The translations under genes were made by a program, and so were the position numbers. From the NCBI GenBank assembly GCA_001839685.1, contig MLAK01001037.1, positions 166,747 to 183,548 on the forward strand: a DNA stretch of 16,802 nucleotides, read 5' to 3'. Of the stretch, positions 7,654 through 16,497 are shown piece by piece; within the stretch, counting starts at the first letter, position 1, and the number at the start of each line of letters is the position of its first letter. The DNA is from Tritrichomonas foetus. Lineage: Eukaryota; Parabasalia; Tritrichomonadida; Tritrichomonadidae. Below the pieces are notes generated by a model. The model saw only the letters and a list, made by a program, of their open reading frames with translations. It had not been told where the DNA came from and did not search any database.

Positions 7654-10600
7654 ATGACTACATCAGACACCGATATTTTTGGAGCATATGAATGCCTTCG
7701 TAATGATAAAACACAAAAGCGCTTTATTTCGGTCCTTGATCAGATTCGTCAAATTATTATTCAACAGGCACAGACCCAATCAATGAATATTTTACCTTTT
7801 CCATCGGCCAAAGTTTATCTAGTTGCAACCTGCTTGCTTCTTGATGAAAGACTTGAAAAGAAGAATTATGATGGACTTCCAGAGCTTCTTCGTTGTCTTC
7901 ATATCGAACTCGAATCATCAACCATTGATACTTCAATTGCATCAAAACTCCTTGGTTATCTTTTACCATTATTTGATAGCGCATCTGTTGATCTCGCAAT
8001 TTCGCTTTGTCCGGTATGCGTCCAGCTTGTTCAGCACACATCATCAAACGACGCCATGTTGAAGCAGTTAATTACTGGACTTTGTACGAATACATTGCAT
8101 GATGATTCTCGTCTTCGAAAAGCAGCATCACAGGCTTTATATGACTTCCCACAAATCCAGGAACATGCATTCAACTTCATGTTCGAAATTGCTTCACAAA
8201 ACCCGCTCAGGGCTCTTCAAATTGCCAAAAATTTGGCGCCTATCGTTCCAGGTCCAATTTTATCAAGACATTTCCAAGAATTCTTGGAATTTAGTGAAAG
8301 TCCAAACAGAAGCGTTCGAGCAAAAGCTATGCAAATTATTGCAGTTGCACTTCATTATTTACCAGTGGAAAGTGTTTTAAATACAGTTAAAAGATTTACT
8401 GCAAAAATTCCAGATGCTCCAGGTGATGTCCTTTTAGCGACAACTGAATTAATACAATCAGCAATCACTATGCTTGTTCACAAAGATTTACCTGTTCTTA
8501 AATTGAATTTTTCTCAATTTTTACATTCATTGATTTTGTTTTTGACTGTTGGTGATAAAGAGGCTGATCCAACAATCAATAGTACTATTTTATACGGAAT
8601 TCATGCAGTTATCCTTGATGTTGTCATTCCACCAGGCACAGATCCAATCACAGTAGTTTCTGAAGCAGATAGAAATTGTATTTCATCAATTGTTACTGAA
8701 TTAACTAATTCTTTAACAATCCAATTTATTTCAATTTGGTCACACATTTATAAAATCTTGGAAGTTATTCCAACAATGTTAAAGAGTACAACATTCATGT
8801 TCTTACAAGCTCCTTTACTTTCATCCCTTGAAAAAATAAATAATGCAGATACTAAAAATCCTGAATTAATTACTAGCTTCATTGTTGCTTGTGCGGTAGA
8901 AATGGGATTAAGAGACTTCTTTGAAAAAACTTTAATTCCACCAAATGATCTTTCTTTATATGAAACACTTGTTTTACCAGTATTGACAGCTTATAACGGA
9001 AAAAGATGTTATGATGACTTATTATTCACAATTGATATGCTTATGCCAGTTGAAGAAATGCTAAGAGACAATTTACAAGATGATAACAGTCGTAGAACAT
9101 GGCATCGTGTTTGGAATGCACTTCCAAATTGTGTAACAACATCTAAAAAATTCATTGATTCAAATCCAGATGCTTTCTATCATTTCATTGATACAATTTG
9201 TTCAGTTTTTGAACAGCATAAAGAACTTTGTCGTTCATTCTGTAGAATTATTCAAGCACTTGGTCCGCTTTTGTCTGAATGCGATAATGTTTTAGTTGTT
9301 TTATCAAATGCTGCTGTTGATTCATCAACTTCATCATGTGTCATCCCAGCAATTGCATCAGTATGTAAAGGAAAATCTCAAGAATTCATTAACGGATTCT
9401 TTACTAAACTTGTTGCAGATAAAATTATTCCATTAGCATCAAATCCAGATCAAATTAACATTGCTTGCGCTTTAATTGATATTGTAATTGCACTTTTGCC
9501 ATTCTTAACACCAGAAAACCTTGGTCTTTTTTACAATGTTCTTCTTAGTTTCGTTCAAGCCAAGAATCACCTTCAAAAGAAAGGACTTAGAACACTTAAA
9601 GTTATGTTCCAAACACATAAAATGACACAAAACATTTCTGAAACAATGGGACAACTTATTAATGTGTTAAACCAAACTAAAGGTGTAATGTCATCATCAA
9701 CATTTAGATACAGACTTTTGTTGATGTCAACACTTCTTCAAATGCCAAATGATGTTGCCGATGAAAATCTTCGTACTGAAATGTATAATACAATGATTGG
9801 TAACTTCATTCCAGAATTTGTTGAAGCTTTGAAAGATTCTGGTGCCAAAACGAGAGAAGCTGGTGTTGAATGCATCAATGCAGTTGCTGATGAATTTGTA
9901 AAGAGGAATTTACCATTATCTACTTTACTTGCGCCACTTTCAATCAGCTTAACTGCTAATGTTTCAACACTTGTTTCTGCAGCCATTGAAGCTATAAATT
10001 TAATAGTTAAGAAATACTACGATAAAATTGATGTTGAAACACTTGCAAAAATCTCATTGGAAATCTTTAAGTCACCTGATTCAGAAACAGGAACAGAAAT
10101 TTCCAGAAGTGCTCTTTCTTATGCATCAACTTTGATTAAAAAGACACCAAAGTTTGTCGAAGAATCACAACTTCCAAATGTTTTATTATTAAGTATAAAA
10201 TCTATTAAAAAGACAAACTGGGAAATCAAAGGAAAAGGAAGAAGAATCATTGACAGATGCATTGATAACTTTGGAATCGATCTTGTCACCAAAGCTTTCC
10301 CACAAGGTGAGGAGAAGCTTTTAAGAGGTGCAAGAAAAGAACACAACAGAGAAACAAGAAAGAAAGATGAAAATGAAAAGAATAAAGAGAACAATAAACA
10401 AGACGAGAATAAAATTGAACTTGATCAAAGATTCGATCTCGATGTAAGAGATTTAAATGATCCCCGTGAAACCATTACTCATATTGAAACACCTGAACAA
10501 GTTCAAGAAAACGATCTCGAATTTGATAAGCGTGGAAGACTCGTTCTGAAAGAAGCACCAAAGAAGAAAACACGCGCTGATAAAGAAAATGACGAAGATG

Positions 10601-10863
10601 AAGATGAAGATCGCGGAAATGAAGTACAGAATCACATTAGACAGAAGAGACAGATTCAAAAACAACAAGAAATGAAGAAACAGAGAGATCAATTTATTAC
10701 AGAAACTGGATCTAGATTCAGAGCACCGAAAGGAAAAGGTGACAGACAGAAAGATGGACAAGTTCCTTATTCGTTTGCACCTCTTACATCTAAAAATGTT
10801 AATAAGCGTTATCGTGGACAGATGAAAGCTGCTTATAAGAAATTATTCAAATCTAATAAGTAG
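7654..10863 (+). CDS. RRP12: RRP12-like ribosome biogenesis HEAT-repeat protein
   Basis: The 1069-residue protein is helical and HEAT/ARM-like through about residue 870. A highly charged tail follows: mixed Lys/Glu/Asn at about 895-920 and an acidic run (ENDEDEDEDR) near 977. The end carries the RRP12 signature. A GSRFRAPKGKGDRQKDG-type stretch near 1019-1035 leads into VPYSFAPLTSKNVNKRYRGQ, corresponding to the RSKKAKGDVKRKG...PYAYIPL...LNRR end of yeast and human RRP12. The latter proteins are about 1230-1300 residues, so this one is moderately short. RRP12 is a nucleolar, nuclear and cytosolic shuttling factor needed for maturation and export of 40S and 60S pre-subunits, working with Ran/karyopherins. 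The KGKGRRIIDRCI segment near 860-871 and the basic tail fit nucleolar or RNA-associated work. The frame is intact from ATG to TAG. Confidence 0.88.
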   Translation: MTTSDTDIFGAYECLRNDKTQKRFISVLDQIRQIIIQQAQTQSMNILPFPSAKVYLVATCLLLDERLEKKNYDGLPELLRCLHIELESSTIDTSIASKLLGYLLPLFDSASVDLAISLCPVCVQLVQHTSSNDAMLKQLITGLCTNTLHDDSRLRKAASQALYDFPQIQEHAFNFMFEIASQNPLRALQIAKNLAPIVPGPILSRHFQEFLEFSESPNRSVRAKAMQIIAVALHYLPVESVLNTVKRFTAKIPDAPGDVLLATTELIQSAITMLVHKDLPVLKLNFSQFLHSLILFLTVGDKEADPTINSTILYGIHAVILDVVIPPGTDPITVVSEADRNCISSIVTELTNSLTIQFISIWSHIYKILEVIPTMLKSTTFMFLQAPLLSSLEKINNADTKNPELITSFIVACAVEMGLRDFFEKTLIPPNDLSLYETLVLPVLTAYNGKRCYDDLLFTIDMLMPVEEMLRDNLQDDNSRRTWHRVWNALPNCVTTSKKFIDSNPDAFYHFIDTICSVFEQHKELCRSFCRIIQALGPLLSECDNVLVVLSNAAVDSSTSSCVIPAIASVCKGKSQEFINGFFTKLVADKIIPLASNPDQINIACALIDIVIALLPFLTPENLGLFYNVLLSFVQAKNHLQKKGLRTLKVMFQTHKMTQNISETMGQLINVLNQTKGVMSSSTFRYRLLLMSTLLQMPNDVADENLRTEMYNTMIGNFIPEFVEALKDSGAKTREAGVECINAVADEFVKRNLPLSTLLAPLSISLTANVSTLVSAAIEAINLIVKKYYDKIDVETLAKISLEIFKSPDSETGTEISRSALSYASTLIKKTPKFVEESQLPNVLLLSIKSIKKTNWEIKGKGRRIIDRCIDNFGIDLVTKAFPQGEEKLLRGARKEHNRETRKKDENEKNKENNKQDENKIELDQRFDLDVRDLNDPRETITHIETPEQVQENDLEFDKRGRLVLKEAPKKKTRADKENDEDEDEDRGNEVQNHIRQKRQIQKQQEMKKQRDQFITETGSRFRAPKGKGDRQKDGQVPYSFAPLTSKNVNKRYRGQMKAAYKKLFKSNK

Positions 10864-11477
10864 AAACATCGAGATTATCTTTTTAATAAGTAATTTATAA
10901 AAAATATGATTCTATCTTTTGTTTTTCATTCTATTAAATATAATTTCCACAGCTTTTATTTATTCATACTCGAAAAGAACTCTTGTGAGTGTATCTAAAA
11001 AAGAAAACTATTATTTCAATCGAAATAAAATTGGATCACATGAATCATGAATATTCTAAAGAGAGAATGTTTCTAGATTTTCATTGGAAATCAATAATCT
11101 TTTTGGATATATGTAAAATAGCTTATTGAATTCATTATTATCTGCTAATAGTGTTCTACTACCAAAATGTTGTTTTTTGATGAGGTAATTTTGACATAGT
11201 AGAAGTTCTATCATTATATTTCATATTTTTGTTAAGGGTGAGCTCCAAATATTTGAATGAAAAATGATCGTTCGAATCATATTTTTTTCTTCATTTCTCT
11301 ATGATATTCTTGTTTTTGCAGATTTTCCTCTGAGCAACAATAATAGATCATAATTATGAAACTAACAGATCCATAAACTTGAGGGAAAAAAATTCAAACT
11401 ATTAATTAATTTGATCGAAAAAAAAAGTTGAATCACTTCAATTATTTATTAATAAAAACTCAAATCATTTGGTAACT
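10864..11477. other. RRP12 3' flank and AT-rich spacer
   Basis: This follows the RRP12 stop. TTTTTAATAAGTAATTTATAAAAAATATG within 50 bp could hold a 3' end signal. The rest is AT-rich with many stops in all frames. A GTTCGAATC word near 11269-11277 resembles a tRNA B-box core, but no acceptor stem or A-box accompanies it. An ACTAACAG word at 11361-11368 resembles part of the trichomonad intron 3' motif but lacks a partner 5' splice site. Confidence 0.55.
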
Positions 11478-11958
11478 TCATACATCTATTAGATCCTCTG
11501 TTTCTGGAGTCAACTCTGATGAAAAATCACTTTCACTGACTAATTGAGGAATCCTCTGAAATTTCATCATCATATTCACTCATCCAAAACGGGAATATAG
11601 TCTTCATCATCAAGATCATAAACATCTTCTCCAGTAAAACCTAATCTCTGAAAGTATTTGTGAATTGTCAACTTTTTGGCATTTTTTTAGTCGTCTCATT
11701 CTTCTCTTTTTGACTTTTTCCAATGGTTTATACTCGATTTCCGATTCGTCGATTTTCTTTTTAATTTTAGCTCTTTTTTCAATTCTATAATCTTTAAACT
11801 TCTTTAGATATTCGGGATCTCTTGGTATGGCCTTGTTACGACCTTTATATATTTCAATAGTTTACGTAAGTTTTCAATAGTTTATTAAACTCAAAATCAT
11901 TAAAATGAATAGAAGTCCAAATCTGTTCGACTTTGATGAAATCTCTTGAATGCTTAAT
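11478..11958 (-). pseudogene. decayed gene encoding a basic protein with an acidic tail
   Basis: Three or more reading-frame segments on the minus strand fit together as one damaged protein. Segment A (11958 to about 11872) includes EQIWTSIHFNDFEFNKLLK. Segment B (11858-11616) is strongly basic: RNKAIPRDPEYLKKFKDYR, then KKIDESEIEYKPLEKVKKRR. Segment C (to 11576) includes KYFQRLGFTGEDVYDLDDED. It is continued, after two more frame changes, by an Asp/Glu/Ser-rich tail ending at a TGA at 11478-11480. Frame changes fall at a 20-bp duplication, at an A-run (7 A on this strand, near 11684-11690) and near 11577 and 11530. There is no intact ATG-led frame. I do not recognise the family; the basic-then-acidic layout suggests a DNA- or RNA-associated or mobile-element protein, but that is a guess. 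Some lesions sit in homopolymers and could be assembly errors. Confidence 0.55.
11852..11884. repeat. 13-bp direct repeat with 20-bp period
   Basis: TTTCAATAGTTTA occurs at 11852-11864 and again at 11872-11884, so the start-to-start distance is 20 bp. On the minus strand both copies encode KLLK in different frames. The repeat sits exactly where segments A and B of the decayed gene go out of register, so a 20-bp duplication is a likely disabling event. Confidence 0.75.
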
Positions 11959-13841
11959 TTAAATGAACAAATTCTCTAGAAACTAATAGAGCCGGAATCA
12001 AATTTTNTGAAAATTTTTGAACCGCATATTAATGCACTTCATTCGCGTGTGATGGAAATATTCACGGAAATAGATAAGTTCATTTCATAATATATCTCTT
12101 TGTAGTTCTAGTATACCCTTTTTTGGGCTAATAATTTCATTGGGCCCTTTTATCACATCAATGAAAAAGGACATCAATTTTGTCCAAAAAATAAAAAAAT
12201 TCAATGTAAAAAAAATATGATGAAGTGAATTTGTGGGAATTATGATCGTTTTCATGGGAAATTTGCTGAATATCTCGGTGAAAATAAACATTTTAATATT
12301 TTTTTCAGTTTCTTTCTTTTAATATGTACATTCTGATTATTGTAAGACAATAAAAAACTCGATGATTTTTCTGCAAAACTCGATTTTAAAAGTTATAGAA
12401 TGCTTTTGTTTTTAAATATTAGAGTATGCAACTTTGTGAAAACAAAGAATACCAGCATNGCTAAAAAGTAATAGAGCCATTTCACTTTATTCATCTAATT
12501 TCAAAATTGATATCTGGTAATTTAGATACAAATTGGAATTTTCTTTTACCAAAGTAATTTATGAATTGTAATATTAAAGAAATTATTATTAAAGAAAGGA
12601 AAAAAAGAGTGAAGAAAGAAATACATCAAACTTTTTATGATATATCGAGAGACCGTTTAAACCTCACCCTTAACCAAGAAAAATAAAATCTTGAATTATT
12701 TCTTAGCAATTGATAAAGAATAATAAACACACTTTTGTTTCCAGCTTAAGAAAGTCTAATGAAATCATTTTTCTGATGGAATATCAATTTTGAGATTCTG
12801 GGGAGAAATATTATTGTTTTTTTCATTCTTTTATTAATCAATAGATAGAATTGATTCCATTAATGTGAAGTAAGTGCAGATTGAACAAATATTGAACAAA
12901 ACGTTGGTGTTTCACAATAATTAATCTGGGTAAATAATAGATTCAGTTTTTGCGATAATAACGACCAATCCACCTTTAATATCATTAATTGAATGAAAGA
13001 AATCAAATTTTATGCTAAAATGATTCAAGAAAAAAAAGGGAAATAATTTTTGTTGCAGAAATTCGATTCATTGTTCGTAAATTGATAACATTGAATGATA
13101 TTGCAATTATTTAAAATAGTGTTCGGAATATCGTTCAAAAAAATTTTTCCTAAAATTTTTTCCTCATTTTTGGTTTATTTTCAATTAAATATGATGAGAA
13201 CACTATTTGTTTCGATCTGTCATAAAATTTAGGCCAATATTTCCCTTTGAATCGTCTTTTTTCATCTTTGATTAACCAAAAATTAACCTGAATCAGGCCA
13301 AAAAATCCAATAAAAGTGAATTTCATATAAAGTTCCACTTTTTTCATCTGGTTGTTCTTTTTGGCATGAATAAAATCATGAATCTAATCATTGTGAAATC
13401 ACCATTGGAAATTTTTGAATTTTACTTATAACATAAAGGTAAATTCTGGAAATGATCACAATAAAAAATATTCAGTCAGTAAATCATCTAAAAAATTTGA
13501 ATCAACGATTCATCTTGTTTTAAGTCCAAACATTTTTCTTTTTCCCCTTTATTCATAAGAATTATACATAACTAATAAAAAGATCAAAAAATATTAATAA
13601 TTTTAAAAGGAAGACAAATTTTAATATAAAAATAAATACTTTTTCATTTCAATTAGTTTTTTCATTACTCCACCGCATAATTTATTATTAGTATTATTAT
13701 TATTCAGCAATCATCAATTATGTTCATTTCTTATTTATTATCATAGTAATTTTTTTACATTTATTTCTTTTCCATTTTATCATTTTCTTCTCTTAAATAG
13801 GCTTTTCATTTCATTGTTTTTTCACAAAATGTTGAATGTTT
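11959..13841. other. long AT-rich spacer, partly degenerate coding-like, with two unresolved bases
   Basis: From 11905 to 12344 stops are moderately sparse on both strands in the same triplet register. Minus-strand frames continuing the decayed gene run up to an ATG at 12291, interrupted by stops at 12085-12087, 11998-12000, 11983-11985 and 11959-11961. This may be its damaged 5' part. Unresolved bases lie at 12007 and 12460. A hairpin CTTTGT-GAAA-ACAAAG sits at 12432-12447. From 12500 to 13841 I see only A/T-rich sequence, microsatellite-like ATT runs (13680-13705) and short chance frames. The longest is a 65-codon minus-strand frame from 13347 to 13150, not supported by any motif. Confidence 0.45.
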
Positions 13842-15896
13842 TTATTTTTTCTCATATTTTTCAAGCTCTCTTTGGAAGTAAGATGCTGCTGAGTGTGTCA
13901 TTGTCATATTATATTCAATTGATTGTGAAATTGGAATGGAATCTGGTAATTCCAATAAAAACTGATGCATGTAAGAAGCAACAGATGCAACATTTGGTGG
14001 ATTTACATGAATAAATAGAATCAAAGTCATTGGAAGCCAGTGATCTGCTCCAATTTCTTTATATCCTTGAAAACTCAATACATGAATGAGTGCACTCAAT
14101 GCACGATCAATCCATTCAGCAATTGGAATTGCAGAATCTTCGTCAAAGGCTCTTTTTAAATGATCAGCTGCAAGTCCCATCAATTTTGGATCATCTTTGA
14201 ACGCTTGCAAGAAGGGAAGTTGATTACTTGAATAAAGTTGTTCTTTATTATTCGAGATCATTTCATGGATTTTCTTATCTAATTCAACGAGCTCTGGATG
14301 ATGCTTTTGAAAAGCACTTAAAGTCATAATTTGAGTTAGTCTGTTATAAACAATTGGAATGAATTGATCTTTTTTAATATTCAGTTTCTTTTCTTCAGCA
14401 AATGCCATAAATTGATTAATTAAATTTTTATAAGTTGTTGCAAAACTTTTCCTGTTGCTGCAAAATTCTGGAATCTTTGCTTCAATATTCTTAAAAGGGC
14501 CAGTTTCAACCCACATACTAAAGAATGTCATTTGTCTAGTCTCCATTAGGAACTGTACAGCTTGTGAAGATTGAAGATGCTGCACTTTAAAGACATCGCT
14601 CGCTGTTGAATTAGAAAGTGTTGCTTTTCTATGTTTCATTCTCTGTTCATAAGCAGAAGTAAGTAATTGAACATAATAAGAAACATCATCTGGTGCGTTT
14701 CTTTGCTTTTTCATCTGCTTGAATTCATCTAGTCGTAATTCAAACTGTAAGCGTGAAGCACCAGCATGAAGCATCAATGCAGCATCGAGTGTATCTATAA
14801 TGTTTGCTTCAGAATGGGAAACATCAAGTTGAATCACCAGCGCACGTAAAAGTGACTCAAAAGGATCTATGTCAAATACAGAATTACTCGCTTTGATTTG
14901 TGGAACATTCACAACACGCTTACAAGGGACTTGATAAACTCCTTCGCTTTGTGGAGTGATAATATCACTGTTTGTTATTTTTTGAATGATGACACAGTCA
15001 TCTTTAAGCAAATAAATTAATTGTTCATTCGCAGCAATAACAGAAGCAAGTGTATTTTCACTTGGCTGCATTTGAATTGTGTTTTCTTGATTTTTCAAAG
15101 CATTCACGATTCTTTCAATTTGTCCAGTTTCGAAATTGTTAAGAAGTGACTCGAATGTGCGAAATTCATTGGATGGAACAAGACCATATAATGACGGTTT
15201 TGATAAAATTGGCTTTAGTACACATTCTGTGAAAAAGTTGATTGGATCTGACGTTTTCGTAATTAATGACCTGAGGGAAGCAGGAAATAGAAAGAGCCTC
15301 GACATAAATAAATCAATAAGTGAACAAAGTTCAAGTTTTTCTGAGCCTAGAAGACGAGCAACGTCAGATTGAATCGATGAAAGAAATACAAAAAATGATG
15401 GATGAACCAAAAGCAAACGAGTAAGTGATGGATAATGTTTGGATGGAAATTCTAGCAGTAAATCAACAAATCTATTGGCCTCTTCAAGTGACCAAAGGCA
15501 AGAAAACAATGCAGGAATTAATGAAAATACAACGTAATTTTCTTGGTCTGGGTTTTCGTCGATATATTTCGAAAGCGGCTCTGCAAGTGATGAAGGCGTG
15601 GCAAGGAGGCTCGAAACGGCGGTCTGAAAAGATCGTTGGTGAGTTGCAGAATATCCTTGTGGAAGGGAGCCAGAAAGCTCAGAAAGATCAGGCACATCAA
15701 TCGGTTGGCCTGTTCGGGACTGTTCTAGAACTGACAAATGCAAGGAGTAAACCTTTCTTGTTAAAAAAACTAATTGTTTAATCGAATTAAAAGAATCTTT
15801 TTCGAAAAGTTTCGCCTGTTGATGTTCAATATCGAAAAAAGCTTGTTCGCGATCAAGAAGTTGACGAAGAATTCCAAGTTGTGAGTCTCCACTCAT
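13842..15896 (-). CDS. VPS9-domain Rab5-type exchange factor, GAPVD1/RME-6-like (RasGAP-like + VPS9)
   Basis: The 684-residue protein ends in a clear VPS9 domain (about 588-680). G616-A617-D618-H-W-L-P matches the GADDxLP motif, whose Asp supplies the catalytic acidic finger. Y662-x-x-T665 with S669-A670 matches the YxxT...SA helix that contacts Rab5. It should act as a guanine nucleotide exchange factor for a Rab5-like GTPase on endosomes. The N-terminal half (about 85-260) resembles the RasGAP-like domain of GAPVD1/RME-6 in order and pattern. These are a QENYVVFSLIPALFSCLW-type helix, a candidate arginine-finger position (R160 in SLTRLL), FPASLRSLI, then FFTECVLKPILSKPSLYGL. GAPVD1 itself is more than twice as long, so the linker is much reduced. 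Residues 520-588 may form the helical bundle that normally precedes VPS9. The ATG lies 24 nt after a TCACT initiator-like word, and the stop is TAA followed by AAA. Confidence 0.82.
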   Translation of the reverse strand: MSGDSQLGILRQLLDREQAFFDIEHQQAKLFEKDSFNSIKQLVFLTRKVYSLHLSVLEQSRTGQPIDVPDLSELSGSLPQGYSATHQRSFQTAVSSLLATPSSLAEPLSKYIDENPDQENYVVFSLIPALFSCLWSLEEANRFVDLLLEFPSKHYPSLTRLLLVHPSFFVFLSSIQSDVARLLGSEKLELCSLIDLFMSRLFLFPASLRSLITKTSDPINFFTECVLKPILSKPSLYGLVPSNEFRTFESLLNNFETGQIERIVNALKNQENTIQMQPSENTLASVIAANEQLIYLLKDDCVIIQKITNSDIITPQSEGVYQVPCKRVVNVPQIKASNSVFDIDPFESLLRALVIQLDVSHSEANIIDTLDAALMLHAGASRLQFELRLDEFKQMKKQRNAPDDVSYYVQLLTSAYEQRMKHRKATLSNSTASDVFKVQHLQSSQAVQFLMETRQMTFFSMWVETGPFKNIEAKIPEFCSNRKSFATTYKNLINQFMAFAEEKKLNIKKDQFIPIVYNRLTQIMTLSAFQKHHPELVELDKKIHEMISNNKEQLYSSNQLPFLQAFKDDPKLMGLAADHLKRAFDEDSAIPIAEWIDRALSALIHVLSFQGYKEIGADHWLPMTLILFIHVNPPNVASVASYMHQFLLELPDSIPISQSIEYNMTMTHSAASYFQRELEKYEKK

Positions 15897-16090
15897 GAAT
15901 AATACTTGTATTGAAAAAGTGACATAAAAAAATTACTTTAAATGTCATTAAATTGAACTTTTTCTTATTTTATTTGGTCAAACTGATCAATCTTTGCTGA
16001 ATTGATGTTTTGTTAAATTTTTTTGCATAGTTTTCATTTATATTAAATATCATTCAGTTGTATGATTCCTATTCAAAATGAAGAAAACTA
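15897..16090. other. upstream region of the VPS9 gene
   Basis: This AT-rich 194-bp region lies between the VPS9 gene start and a decayed gene on the same strand. It includes the TCACT word (15918-15922) and T-rich runs. No other signal was recognised. Confidence 0.5.
15918..15922 (-). promoter_or_regulatory. initiator-like TCACT before the VPS9 gene
   Basis: Read on the minus strand this is TCACT, matching TCA(Y)(W), with its A 24 nt before the ATG at 15896. It supports that start and a parabasalid origin. Confidence 0.35.
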
Positions 16091-16441
16091 CTAATAGAAA
16101 AGTGTCAAATCATGAAAGTTCGATTCTATATTCATGTCGAACATAAAATACTTTTTCTGCTCAATCACTTTCTTCCACAGTATTCACTAAAGGATGCCTC
16201 ATCAAATATACTCTTTTCATTGTCAAATGCTGTAGTTACTATCTTGGAATGTTAACATCTTTGAAACTTCTCGCGTATCATAAGATACGTAAGTCTTTGA
16301 TGCGCTGTCCAGTGACATACATTGTAATAGCCATTCTTCATTGCTGCACAGCCATACATTTAATTGATCGAGGCAATCTGTAAATAATGCGTACATTTCC
16401 ATATCTCTTATTTTATGATCTACCTTATTTATTGTTTTGAT
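16091..16441 (-). pseudogene. decayed gene fragment, unknown family
   Basis: A minus-strand frame opens at about 16441, has an ATG at 16402 and runs 59 codons to a TGA at 16223-16225. Its composition is protein-like, with Trp, Cys and acidic residues (DCLDQLNVWLCSNEEWLLQC near the start). After a frame change near 16235 the reading continues (FDNEKSIFDEASFSEYCG) to a TGA at 16165-16167. A second change restores the first frame (VIEQKKYFMFDMNIESNF), which ends in a TAG at 16091-16093. The GC content is clearly above that of the spacer. Together about 115 codons are covered. I do not recognise the protein. It could instead be a short 59-residue gene, but the continuation favours a broken longer one. 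A hairpin CGTATC-ATAA-GATACG lies at 16274-16289. Confidence 0.45.
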
Positions 16442-16497
16442 TTACTTTTTTTCCATGATTTCATGACAAATAATATGGCAATCAAATATACACTACA

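Noticed and set aside
7757..8380. Open frames on both strands inside RRP12
   Set aside because: Shadows of the long RRP12 frame, with no motifs of their own.
11255..11290. GTTCGAATC word resembling a tRNA B-box
   Set aside because: No matching A-box, anticodon arm or acceptor stem in the surrounding sequence.
11361..11368. ACTAACAG resembling a trichomonad intron 3' motif
   Set aside because: The full ACTAACACACAG motif and a GTATGT-type 5' site are absent, and no coding sequence flanks it.
12085..12291. Minus-strand 68-codon frame
   Set aside because: Not convincing alone; considered only as a possible 5' remnant of the decayed gene below it.
13150..13347. Minus-strand 65-codon ATG frame
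   Set aside because: Phe/Lys-rich chance-like composition with no motif or promoter.
15136..15781. Plus-strand frames of 78 and 118 codons inside the VPS9 gene
   Set aside because: Antisense shadows; the minus-strand product carries recognisable domains.
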